In this document: positions 32,680 to 43,459 of the stretch, one piece after another
Layout: each line of letters opens with the position of its first letter
Numbering within the stretch: the stretch's first letter is position 1
Assembly (NCBI GenBank): GCA_950295325.1
Contig: OX485808.1
Span: forward strand, 28,912,527 to 28,976,526
Direction: 5' to 3'
Origin: Polytrichum commune
Taxonomy: Eukaryota; Streptophyta; Polytrichopsida; Polytrichales; Polytrichaceae
Length of the DNA: 64,000 bases
Program-made: the position numbers and the translations under genes
Notes under the pieces: generated by a model
Told to the model about the DNA's origin: nothing
Seen by the model: the letters and a program-made list of their open reading frames with translations, nothing else
The model's database searches: none

Positions 32680-34190
32680 GTCTCTCCTACACTGCGTTGT
32701 TCACAACAAGCGTGTGTTCAGCATCCAACTCCGAGAGCTTTTTTTCTGTTCGAGCGTAGGGTGCTGATTTTGGTGTGCTCTCTAACTTTGTGAGATTGTG
32801 TTTTGTGCCCCGTAGACGGTTGTGCAAGAGAGGTGTTTCTTCCGTGCACGTATATTTCTGAGTGTTAGGGTTTTTGTGGCCTGTTGGTTTCAAGTACATG
32901 GGCGAGATGGTTTCAGTTCTTTGGTCTTGTTGTCGTAGGACAAGGGGGATGCGGTATCACGTGATGAAGAAAATACTGCAACAAAATGAAGCCTTAGGCT
33001 TTGATTACCAATATTTAAGTCTCTGATGATACTGCCTCGCTCAACCCAGAAGCGATCGTTATGTTGCTCTGCTTTTGAAAAGCTGAAATTTGTGCAGTGA
33101 TTTGAAAAATTCCTCGTACTGAATGCCGCTGGCATGACAGACTACTATACACCCATAGAATATGAGCACATTCACTTGGTCTTCGCAACACTGGGCTCTG
33201 TCATATAAGATATGATGATCGCAATTGGTCCGTGTTTCTGAATATAATGAAGTTACACCAGCGAGTTTTGCCTTCTGATCCATTCGAGCTTTGGTTTGAT
33301 CCATAACCTTCTAGGGGTCATAGAAGTTTGACAGGTCAGATTATACGAGTGCTGTGGACATGACTTTGGTACCCGAATATGGTGAGGTTACGCCAGCGAG
33401 TTTCGCCATCTAATCATATAACCTATTTAAGAATTTCTGTCAAGGGACCTAAAAGTTTGACCCCTCAGCTGATACAAGTGTTGTGGGGATGAATTCGGTA
33501 CCCTATAAAGAAAGGATTCATCACTTTATCATATGGCAGCAGTTTCCTGTCAATTGATCATTATTGGATTGTACATGCCCTTATTTTCTGTAAATCATGT
33601 TTTTGCTGTGGTTCAGTTGATTTCGGTAGCTACCATGTGGTTTAGTTCTTCGGGGCAGCGTCTTCTGCACAATTTGTAGGTATCAATACTGTTTTTCCGC
33701 TCACATTCGTTTATCAATTCTCGATGTCAGTGCTTTTTGCTTATTCATTATGGTCATTGTCTAGTTGGTTAACAGTTGAGGGGTTTCTTAACACGCAGGG
33801 ATGATGACTTCAATTAGATGTGCGAGATGGTTAGCCATCACTGATCTTAACCCATTGAGGCATAATCCATTCTAAGCTGACCTGACGTAGCTTCAAACCA
33901 AAAATCTCGTCGCGGTCATGTCGTTGCAGGGAATAGTGTTGTGTGGTATCACGTGATGACCAAAATACTGCAACAAAATGAAGCTTATGCTTTGATTACC
34001 AATATTTAAGTCTCTGATGATACCGCCTCACTAATCTGTCCTCTTCTGCTCTACCCTGTTGAAGGGACCTACAAGTTTGACCTTCAGCTGATGCAAAGTG
34101 CTCTGGGGATGAATTCGGTACCCTATAATGAAGTAATTCATCACTTTATCATATGGCAGTATGTCACGTTGATCATTATTGGATTTGACA
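32680..34190. repeat. Local segmental duplication upstream of the 45-residue protein gene
   Basis: Two phrases recur about 0.6-1 kb apart. One runs ggtatcacgtgatga, aaaatactgcaacaaaatga, ttgattaccaatatttaag and ctctgatgatac.gcctc (32954 and 33945). The other runs ggggatgaattcggtaccct, ttcatcactttatcatatgg and gatcattattgga (about 33487 and 34107). Diverged third copies of the second phrase lie near 33320-33400. The region may be the leader and 5' introns of the next gene. Each first-phrase copy contains ATCACGTGAT, a palindrome with a G-box core. Confidence 0.75.
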
Positions 34191-34544
34191 TGAGCAGATG
34201 CCAGTAATGAAGTATCCTTAGGTTCACGTAAGATATTTCATGTAAGATATAGCCCAGTTTAATCTGCATAACAGTTTCACACCTTGATTGGCCTTGCTAC
34301 CTACCTACTGTTCCATATCTTGCTCAGTATGTTGTAGTCGACTTAGTGTTATTTATAATGTAGAAAGCCCAACCGCTAATTTCAAAAGCCCGACTGTTGA
34401 AGAGTGTTGTTAGCTTTGATTGATACGTAAGGGGGGCCTTCTACATGTGTGTACAAGAAGAGTAGATTAGGGCCTTTTTTCTTACTGAATGTGCTCGTCA
34501 GCCTAATGAATGTTCCGACCAACTAACGTGCAGGTGCAGACGCA

Positions 34545-35020
34545 ATGATTTCCGCAAAATGGAACATGGCTATAGGCCCTGCAATCATGGTGATAGGAGC
34601 CTTTGGGGCAGTTGTCGCAGCTACTGTTGTTACAGAAGTGAAGGTGTGTTTTCACCTTTGATGTTGCCACTATATATCTGTCCACTGTTTATGGGTAGTC
34701 TGTACATCAGACCCGTGCCTCTCTTTCATATACAGTATTCACAAGGAGTTCAGTTAGTGTGTTGGAAGTGTTTGTTGGAGGAAGATCCAGCAGGGTGGCT
34801 AACCTTGTGGATGTACTCTGGTACTTCGTCAGTATTGGCTGTTACTACAGATGTACTTCTCATTAGTACTTCTCATCGTCAGTATGAAAAGGACTGGGGT
34901 TGCTATACATTATCAATGATCTGCACAAAGTTGCAAGTTGGACTATGTGTTTGTTAATTAGTGCTCGGTTGGGCCTTGCAGAACAAGCCTCAAAAAGTCA
35001 CGGAAGGGAGTCGGGCTTGA
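34545..35020 (+). CDS. Very small (45-residue) membrane protein, two exons
   Basis: Exon 34545-34643 encodes MISAKWNMAIGPAIMVIG and AFGAVVAATVVTEVK, and exon 34982-35020 encodes NKPQKVTEGSRA then TGA. The donor AAG|GTGTGT and acceptor GGCCTTGCAG|AAC join at phase 0. A splice acceptor just upstream (about 34533) implies at least one intron in the 5' leader. One membrane helix spans about residues 9-29, the N-terminal part is short and basic, and the C-terminal tail is hydrophilic. The layout is that of accessory subunits of organellar membrane complexes or of small membrane peptides. I do not recognise a family. Unspliced, the frame would read into the intron and stop after VCFHL. The coherent splice join, the helix-plus-tail design and the in-phase stop support a real gene, but a conserved homologue is needed for certainty. 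Confidence 0.6.
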
Positions 35021-35099
35021 TCAGGAGACAGTGAGACCGTTGGCATGTTTCAGTATTGCCGATGGAGGAAAACATGTGGCGTTTTGTTTTGTCATCACT

Positions 35100-37150
35100 A
35101 CTTGGGCAACCAACTGGTTGTGCCTAACACAATTTCTATTGTATATATAAAGTGAGGCACTTTTGTTGGTTAAATCTGTAATCCATGATGCTCACAGCTC
35201 TTCCGGTTGTGGTTGAACGCATTGGGAATTGCCTCATGTGGTTAGCAATTACAAATTGCAAACAAAGAATCTAGTTCTGACAACGAACCACAGACAAAGA
35301 ACTAACTTTGAGAAGTAGGATAGAGATGGAAAAGGAAAGACTCTCTTCCTCTTTGAACAATAAGATGCCCTCGAAATTCCAACCTCAATGTATACTTGCC
35401 GTGAATGGACGACTTTTTCAAAACGAATCCAAAGCCGACAACAATTATCAGGTGATGCACGTTACAATGTACATGAATGATCATCGCAAATAAGTTTGTG
35501 AAAATACATGTTCCTCAAAATGAATGTGACACGAGAAGTTGTGAAGGTGGTCATGACAATCCTCTATTTTGTTGTGCTCAAATGGGGTACACCTCAAATT
35601 TTGTGAAACCTAATATCAATGGTAATAAGCACTTACAAAGAGGTGTACCACATGATCAGATCACGGTTTAACATTCTATGTCCAGAGAAAAGCATGAATG
35701 TGTCTTGTGGTATCATAAGTTATGAGAGAATTTCGTTGTGGAAAATGAACTGTATCATGAAGTCAATTGCTTCACTCTAATGCCAATTGAAATACACTAG
35801 AAATCGAAATCGAAATCGAAATGTGGTTTGTTCCATCCTACACACTGTTTGCAAGATTTATGGTCTCCGGGCCGAACACCAATAAATGAAATGAAATTGA
35901 TTTTGGAGTTGGGGAAGTGAAAAGGTTAAGGTAGAAGAAACGGTGAATGGTCACTACTACTGCACTAGACTAGGGGTAGAATGATTCTTGTGGTGATCCA
36001 AAATGACTAATTATAAAAGTGGTGTCTTCAATGGATGCACTGATTGACTGGATAGGTGATGTTTCAAATCATTTGTAATCACTTTTGAGATTCATTGTGT
36101 AAACTGTTATGTGTGCATTCTTATGCATAGTAGGGTATTTTGATGCTCAAATTAGGGAGCCTCTACTATACAAGTAAGGGGTTTGACTTACTTGCCTCTT
36201 TGAAAAATGTAACTTATTATTTACATGGAATAAAATTATGAAATAACTTGCACTCCTCATCATTTCCTCTACTACATTAAAATATTGCATAAATTTCAAG
36301 CGACTTTATCTGGCCGAATCAGCTTATTTTCATTGTTTTCCGTATATCTACCTTAACATGCCTAATGGTAACTTACATGGCATTGTACTCCTCTTTTAGT
36401 AAGCAAAAACGTGGACTTGAAGGTGGGTCTGTTGGAATCCTTGTTCCAAAGTCATGTAATGCATGCTAAAATTTATATGGTGTTAAGGTACATAGGAGAG
36501 CATATCTCTCATTTATATATGTATCTCAATTGTGAGGTCTTGGAATTGAATTGAAATGTTCACGTATTTCTTTAAATAAATTGGATTATAATTCCCTAAT
36601 ATAATTTCAATGGACAAATAAGAGATGTTTCTTGAATGGAGTGATTGAAACCAGTAAATGTGTATTTGACTAAGTTGCGAACAAGTGAGATGCCATGCAT
36701 AAGGTTATGAAAGCTTAATTTGACATAACATTCATCAATCATGGGGTTGACTCCAGTAGGGGTTGGCACCCAATCCCAAGTATTATAACATCAAATGTAT
36801 AGATATCTGCATAATTTTCTGTGACCAAAAATGACTTATGGGGTGATCAAAGCAAGGATTAGTTGGAGTTATCTTTGGAATTACAACAACATTGGTTCAC
36901 TTGTTTTTGAAAATTGAATGGAGGAGGGGAGCTGTAGAATTTTATAAATAAAATAATAAATAAGAAAGATTATATTGTTTGCAGTCAAAACATGCATTAT
37001 ATTGTTGCAAATATAAAAATAATACCCAGAAATAATGTTCAAATAATTATAAAATTATTAATATAAAAATTAAAGAAACATTTGACGTGATCATTTCTTT
37101 ATAATTGAATTTTCTTGAAAAATTGAACTCCATTAATATGATTTAATCAA
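35100..37150. other. Spacer, no gene seen
   Basis: AT-rich spacer with short frames. A tandem gaaatc run (gaaatcgaaatcgaaatcga) stands at about 35803. The part immediately after 35020 is presumably the 3' end of the small membrane-protein transcript. Confidence 0.4.
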
Positions 37151-37453
37151 CTGCTTCTGTGCTTGTTGGGCCGGGCCGGGTGGTAGATGGGCACACCGGC
37201 TCCCCTGTCGCCCTTCATTGAGTAGGGTTTTCGGAGGGTTTCTTCCCTTCCGGTTTTTCCTTCTCTCCCAAGTTTCCTTGCTTCGCAATTCGCAAATCTT
37301 TGCGAGGAACCTTATATTGCTGCTGAGATTTCACATTGAGAGACAAGCAGCTTGTGTTTGGGTTGTGTTATACTTGTGCCGAGTTGCGGTGAAGAGCGCT
37401 GGAGAGGGTTTTGAAAGAGGAAGCAGTTTATCTTACAAGAGCGAGGAGGAGAC
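37150..37453 (+). promoter_or_regulatory. Leader and promoter region of PHF5A
   Basis: The composition changes from very AT-rich (before 37140) to GC-rich with pyrimidine runs (ttcttcccttccggtttttccttctctccc) directly before the PHF5A start, typical of a plant transcription start and 5' untranslated region. The open frame from 37218 in another phase is taken as leader, not protein. Confidence 0.5.
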
Positions 37454-37786
37454 ATGGCGAAGCATCATCCGGATTTGATTATGTGCCGGAAGCAACCAGG
37501 TATTGCCATCGGAAGGCTGTGCGAGAAATGTGACGGGAAGTGTGTGATATGCGATTCGTATGTTAGGCCGTGCACACTTGTCAGAGTGTGCGATGAGTGT
37601 AACTATGGCTCATACCAAGGGAGATGTGTGATATGCGGAGGACTTGGCATTTCGGATGCCTATTATTGCAAAGAATGCACGCAGCAAGAGAAAGACCGAG
37701 ACGGTTGTCCCAAAATTGTTAACCTGGGAAGTGCCAAGACGGACTTGTTTTACGAACGGAAAAAATACGGGTTCAAAAAGAGATAG
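37454..37786 (+). CDS. PHF5A: PHF5A / SF3b14b, SF3b-complex splicing factor
   Basis: A single uninterrupted frame gives 110 residues, exactly the family's usual length, ending [11 protein letters not shown]. It has the 13 cysteines in CxxC arrays (C23/C26, C30/C33, C46/C49, C58/C61, C72/C75, plus C11, C40, C85) that hold three zinc ions in the family's knotted fold. The conserved segments are [20 protein letters not shown] and [22 protein letters not shown]5A (yeast Rds3) sits in the U2 snRNP SF3b complex beside SF3B1 and helps seat the branch-point adenosine. Tyr36, part of the pocket used by pladienolide-type inhibitors, is present. The Met at 37454 (gacATGGCG) is the family start. The coding region has no intron. 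Nothing suggests a processed pseudogene: no A-tail directly follows, no frame break, and it has a leader of its own. Confidence 0.97.
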   Translation: MAKHHPDLIMCRKQPGIAIGRLCEKCDGKCVICDSYVRPCTLVRVCDECNYGSYQGRCVICGGLGISDAYYCKECTQQEKDRDGCPKIVNLGSAKTDLFYERKKYGFKKR

Positions 37787-38039
37787 CCCTGGCGCAATAC
37801 TTCCGTCCTTGCTGTTACCGGATGAGAACAGCGGGTTCTGCAACAACAATATCCAGCATTTTGTAGTTCTTGTTTGGTGTAAAGGGAGCAGGAAGTATGG
37901 CGCCAAGATATTTTCTTTTCACAAGGGGCATGACAAATATTCACAGAGCTTCTGCACGATTTAGCATCCTCTTTCTGATATGAGCTGTAGGAATAGTTTT
38001 GCTTGCTATGAATCATTGTTGAAATGAAGTACATCCACC

Positions 38040-38740
38040 TATTTGAACTTGCTTGGTAAGCAAGCATGATGTCTTAGGCCATGTGTGCCTTTGTGGAAGC
38101 TCCAAGAATATGTAGTGCACATCTTAAATTAGGGTTAAAGTTTGAGCTTACGGGCTGGCTTATTCGTGTGTACCTCAAAGTAATGACAGTATAATCTTTT
38201 GGTGGAGCATTTTCTCATTTGACCTTCGTTGCGATGGATGGAAGAGCTGGATATGGATTTTTTCACTGAGGAAGTTATAAGAAATAAGCAACCCATGTAT
38301 TCACCTAGTCGAATTGAAATCTACCCACCTTGTTGAACTTGCTTGGTATGCAAGCATGATGTCTTAGGCCATGTATGCCTGTGGGGAAGTTCCAAGAACA
38401 TATAGTGCACATATTAAATTAGGGTTAAAGTTTGCGCTTTGTGCATACCTCAAAGTGATGACAGTATAATCTTTTCATGGAGCATTTTCTCACGTGTCCT
38501 TCGGTTCAATGGATGGAAGAGCTGGATATGGATACTTTTCAGAGGCAGTCATTAGAAATAAGAAAGCCGTGTGTTTCCGGAGCAGAGAAGGCCGTGGATT
38601 TATATCTAGTTCACAGGTCAAGTTAAAGTTAAGTTTGCGGTAACTGGGTGGCTTATCTGTGTGTACCTCAAAGTAATGACAGTATAATCTTGTCATTGAG
38701 TTCTTCTCACTTTGATGCGATGGATAGAAGGGTTGGATTT
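38040..38740. repeat. Degenerate three-copy repeat downstream of PHF5A
   Basis: The phrase gcttggta(t/a)gcaagcatga followed by tgtcttaggccatgt recurs at about 38050 and 38347. The phrase caaagtaatgacagtataat recurs near 38176, 38455 and 38670, each time followed about 45-60 bp later by gatggatggaagag or a variant. The unit is about 290 bp. It duplicates the 3' flank, possibly including the 3' untranslated region and its polyadenylation signals. Confidence 0.75.
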
Positions 38741-38749
38741 GGGTATATT

Positions 38750-41330
38750 TTTAGTGTGAGGGTACCATATTCTGAAATAAGAAAGCCATGTGTACTGGAA
38801 CAGAGAAGGCATGTGCATATATGCCGATTTCTCTTACATTATAATGGTTTTGTAGTAGCTCAATTGTTGTGCTTGGATCCGTTGAATATGCTTCACAAGG
38901 CTGACCAGGTGACTCTGCCAGGGGTTTTCCGTTTTTGTTCATAACTGAACAATCAAATTGTCAGCTCAAATCAGTTTTGCAAGGTCTTAAATGGGTACCG
39001 GGTTGTGATATTAGGCTGCAATTCAGGTATCGAACCAGTAGTTTTCTGTTTCAGGACTCAGAAGCTGCTTCGTCACCATCTCAGCACAGATCAAAGACCC
39101 CCACACCTCAATGTCGAGTGAAATTTGTTATCCAGGTCCTGGGATGCAGCTCTGCAAGTTAATAACCTGTTGGAGTGGGATTTCACATCCAAAAGCATCA
39201 CAACATCACCGGTGGGAATCAGGGTTGCTTGATTGATGAACACCAGGTACTTGATTGATACCTCAATTCTATAAAAAATGCTTTGCGATGTGTTGATTAT
39301 GCCAGTTGAAGGGCAACTACGCTCTGGATGGCTAACCTGGAAGGTACTCAAACCTTTCATAGATCTGTAACACTTGATTGTACATCTAATTTGTGCTGTT
39401 ATGGATCTATAGAGAGTGCTTATGTGATGTCTTCCATCATTCTTTGTATGGCTATGTAATCTGGAAAATCCCTATTGCTTGATACTTCAATTATGCTTCC
39501 AAACATTGGAGGAGAGGACTTGTACACTGTCTTTGATGAAGCCAAAGAAACATCACTTAGTCTACTTTGTTTGTGAAAGGACGCAAATCCTTGCTTGCAA
39601 GGTCTGGAATAAACCTGCAATCAACCCATCCTTTTGAGTTTAAGTGTACGCTCTTTACGAATTGTTGTATCTTGTATTTGGAAGTTTATTCAGAGCAATG
39701 CCATGATGCTCAGGTGCTCAAATGGAACTCCAGAAACCGAGGCCAGCAATTTGTCACTCAGGGCTTGCCAGTCAAGCCAAAGTTTGCCTGATGTAGTGAG
39801 AATGGACGTCCATGTGATACTGGCAATCAAGTTTGATTGCTACAGGTGGTTGTGTTGAATCCAGTCATGTTTTTATCACATCCAGATTCCACTGCCTACC
39901 TTCATTGTACAGTGCAATCCTAGAAACAGCAATATGTTTGCTAGTATTTATGCCTCCAGTCTATCACACTGTTTGCCATTTCTGAACTAAATAACTCTCC
40001 ATGAGGTTCTTGAAAGAGTGGACATCAGTCCTACTCCATGAACAAATCCATTTTGATGAGATTCTTATCATTGTAATTCATGTGAATTGGAGAACTACAA
40101 GTGCTATGCTATCAGTAGCGACTTTCTTCTTACTGCTATCAAAGATTCAGTTGGACGAACTTGTATGTGCTTCTATTGAGGTAGTGCAAATTCGAAGCGA
40201 ATTAATGGTTATCAACACTACAATTCAGCACTTTGGGGCTTAAGTTGGTCCTATTTTGCACAATGGTGACAGCACTTGTCACATTCATCAAGCTACAAAA
40301 AGTTTTAAACTGCAATGAAGGATTCAACCTGAGAATCTTTTGTTGAGGGTGCTGCAGAATTTCCGCTTCCTTCAAGAAATGTAACTGTTTGCTAGGAGAA
40401 TGTAGAAGTTTTGTAAATCATTCTAATCCTCACATAGAGGATGGACATCATTTGTGTCCGCATCATTCTTGGTTTGCGAATTTGATGCGGACTGAACCTT
40501 ACCCATTGGACCTGCTGCTCCTTTGCCACATTCATCATCAAAATGTCACACAAATGATATGCTTAACATGTAAATCTCTTGTCAAATCATCATCAGACAA
40601 CAAGAACACTTGGTCTTGCCATGCTCCAACTGTTTGAGATTGTTGCCAGTTTAGCTACCTATCTTTGGAGTGATATTAAAGCCAAATTGAGGATAAGCAC
40701 ACAAGCCCTAGAGGCTGTGAATAGGTCAGTGGCTCAAGGTGATGGGACCTTTGCCTTTGCCTGCATCCTCTTTCATGATTGTGAAAGGATTTCTAGAGAT
40801 TCTTTGTATACCCGAGTTATTTATTTGGGTCAATTCCGTTTTGAGCCATATTGATAGTAGAGCAATTTTGGCTACGCATGAAGGTTTTTGCATGGTATGT
40901 AGACCCAAATGGTAATGAAAACAAAAATACTGTCAAAATCCATACCCTACTGGTATAAAAAATGTGTATCCTCATTTTAGATACCTGAATCCCATCCAAA
41001 AATGATGGTCCCTAATAGCACTGGTCTTGGCACAGTGGGAGGGTTAAGCTCAATCAAGTCAAGTATACCATGTAAGTAATCAGCCTTTGGTCACCTTATT
41101 TTCTGCTGGCAATCTCTCCCCTGCTTTGGGTGTATCAAGTTGCAAAACTTGTAAATAACTTTGGGTACATCGGCGACATTTCAAATTCTCCTTCCTGCCT
41201 TTGGTTGGTGTGTGAATAAAATTTCTGGTGAATGTAGCAAAACATCCCACAATTTCTTGACTGTATAATTGAGGTTGCTGAAAGAACTGGCCATGCCCAC
41301 AGAAGCCAAAGGTTCTGAAGTCAATTTTCT
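38750..41330. other. Spacer with many short open frames, no gene recognised
   Basis: Base composition is balanced and several frames of 60-90 codons occur on both strands, so this may be an old decayed retroelement or gene. I looked for reverse transcriptase (YVDD), integrase and protease (DTGA/DSGA) motifs and found none. Confidence 0.3.
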
Positions 41331-41337
41331 GAAAATC

Positions 41338-41898
41338 ACTGAGCACCTTGGTCTTTTCTTAAGGACAGGAACCGGTCCTTTCATGAATCTTTGCTGGGCG
41401 TGGAAAACTTTCCAAGCATGCCCACCAAAATTTTTCCACAAGCAAAAATTCCATCAATTGATGCTGGTAATCATTAGAAGATCAATTGTTTCAAAGAATG
41501 AAATTTCCAGCTATTTCTTATTTTACTGAGCACCTTGGTCTTTTCTTAAGGACAGGAACCGGTCCTTTCATGAATCTTTGCTGGGCGTGGAAAACTTTCC
41601 AAGCATGCCCACCAAAAATTTTCCACAAGCAAAAATTCCATCAATTGATGCTGGTAATCATTAGAAGATCAATTGTTTCAAAGAATGAAATTTCCAGCTA
41701 TTTCTTATTTTACTGAGCACCTTGGTCTTTTCTTAAGGACAGGAACCGGTCCTTTCATGAATCTTTGCTGGGCGTGGAAAACTTTCCAAGCATGCCCACC
41801 AAAAATTTTCCACAAGCAAAAATTCCATCAATTGATGCTGGTAATCATTAGAAGATCAATTGTTTCAAAGAATGAAATTTCCAGCTATTTCTTATTTT
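41338..41898 (+). repeat. Perfect tandem triplication, 3 x 187 bp
   Basis: The unit begins actgagcaccttggtctttt and recurs at 41338, 41525 and 41712, ending at 41898. Copies 2 and 3 appear identical. Copy 1 differs by one transposed A/T position (ccaccaaaattttt versus ccaccaaaaatttt). Because 187 is not a multiple of three, the plus-strand open frame shifts at each junction, so the repeat is not a protein repeat. Sequence before 41338 continues into copy 1 without similarity. The near-identity means a very recent expansion, or an assembly artefact. Confidence 0.97.
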
Positions 41899-42029
41899 AC
41901 ACCTGCTTGTGTGTGCGTCTCCTTGCTTGGTCCTACTTTTGTATTTATATCTTATATCTTGACTGCCTCCAGCTCAAATGGCTTCCACATCTTGCCGTAG
42001 ATAAGCTTACCAGACAATCATATCAATCA

Positions 42030-42385
42030 ATAAGATAGACATGTGTTATTCGGATACTTTTCTTTTTGCACCCACTTCTTGTAGGATATGAAACACACAA
42101 CTAGTGTTGTAAGATGATTAGTAAATCCAAATCATGCTTGTAGCCATTTGCCTCATAATTTCCAGAGCTCATATAAATATCTCATGCATTATCAAAGTGA
42201 GGATTCTTGCGCTTGTTCTTGTGCTCATTCTTGTGGTCATATAGGTCCCCCTAATCATTGACTATTGAACCTAGAATGGTTAGTATATTTTGAGTCCTAG
42301 CCCAATCTCATTTGAACACATATCTTTTTGGTATCCGTTCTTAGAACCACACCTACCCACATACCACTCAATTATAGGTGTCCAT
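42030..42385 (+). repeat. Dispersed repeat family R1, copy 2
   Basis: It matches 10120-10502 in order from cacccacttcttgtaggata to cacataccactcaattatag, same orientation. It carries catataggtccccctaatc, which in inverted form also occurs at about 55805 in copy 3. Confidence 0.75.
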
Positions 42386-42389
42386 ATTA

Positions 42390-43245
42390 TTGCTATGTTG
42401 GATTTAGGCATGTCTACCTTATGCCTGTTGATGTGTGTTAGCTGCTGTTGTATGTGGCAAGGATCATTATGAAGAATTGGTGCACCCATCTGACATCCAC
42501 TGTACTCTGGCAATTTTCTGCATCTGTGTAATTTTATGACTTCTTATTATGCAGCATTGATGCAGTGAATAGATACCAAAAGCATCTTAACAGATATAAT
42601 AGTGGTACATGATTAAATGCATTCTGCACTTGTACTAGATGTTACGGTGGATGGCTCAATTTGCGGAGGTGTCTGTATATTGACAGATCGATCACCTGCT
42701 GATGCCAACCCAGTCAAAACTTGACATATCCTCTTTGTTGCCAAGATTGTATACTGTAGAGTCACATATGTGATTAGTATATTTAGCTCCTTGTCTCAGA
42801 AGTCATGTCTGCTCTCCTTGAATTATTCATTGGCGAGAATAGAATTGAGCTTAGTCACTTAGTGCCATCATGATAGGCTACATCAATAACGGAGGAGTTT
42901 CTTCCTAGTTAATCAGAGCCAAATTCTCATTGAGAGTGGACTAGGATAGGAACTATGTTGTGGTTGACCTTTCAACTCAGGGAGGTTTCCACATGAAATT
43001 TACTGTACTTGTTGCCACGACTACATCAGAAAGAACAATTTTAAGTGAAGCATCCATGTCAACAAGTGCAGATTGAAATTATTGCCTCCCCACACATTTG
43101 GCCGAAGTCAACATCCTTGGTTGCAGGGTAGACTTCATCAAACCCTGCATAGTACAGTCACAAATATACTGCACTCGTTTGTACTTTGGACCCGTATGTT
43201 GAAGAATCCTGGTCAGATAGACTTGCATACATTGTTGCAGTATTG
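42390..43245. other. Spacer, no gene seen
   Basis: Balanced-composition spacer with only short open frames. No repeats or RNA genes were recognised. Confidence 0.35.
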
Positions 43246-43251
43246 TTAGTA

Positions 43252-43456
43252 CACTGATTATCCCAATCAGTGCATGTTACTATTCGGAGTTACAACTATT
43301 TATTAAGAACGTAATATTTTGCCAAGCAAAGTAATTTATATTCTATAATGTCTGTACAACTTATCAAACTTTCATTAGTAAATTAAACTCCTGGGTAAGA
43401 CGTTATTGCACTGCGCAACTCTGAATAGTAACACTCACTAATTGGGATAATCAGTG
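43252..43456. mobile_element. 205-bp MITE with about 42-bp terminal inverted repeats
   Basis: The left end reads CACTGATTATCCCAATCAGT and continues with a TGTTACTATTCGGAGTT block. The right end inverted reads CACTGATTATCCCAATTAGT with TGTTACTATTCAGAGTT, about five mismatches in 42. Both ends are flanked by TA (43250-43251 and 43457-43458), the target duplication of Tc1/mariner-type (Stowaway-like) MITEs, although the terminal sequence itself is not the Stowaway consensus. The first 21 bases of the left end also form a small palindrome. There is no coding capacity. Confidence 0.85.
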
Positions 43457-43459
43457 TAG

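Noticed and set aside
37218-37478. 86-codon frame overlapping the PHF5A start
   Set aside because: It is in another phase over the GC-rich leader. PHF5A itself is exact in length and start, so this is taken as untranslated.
38750-41330. LTR retrotransposon
   Set aside because: Many short frames on both strands, but no reverse-transcriptase, integrase or protease motif and no paired LTRs were found.
41269-42038. Three overlapping open frames with identical 60-70 residue stretches
   Set aside because: They reflect the 187-bp tandem triplication read in shifting frames, not a repeat protein.
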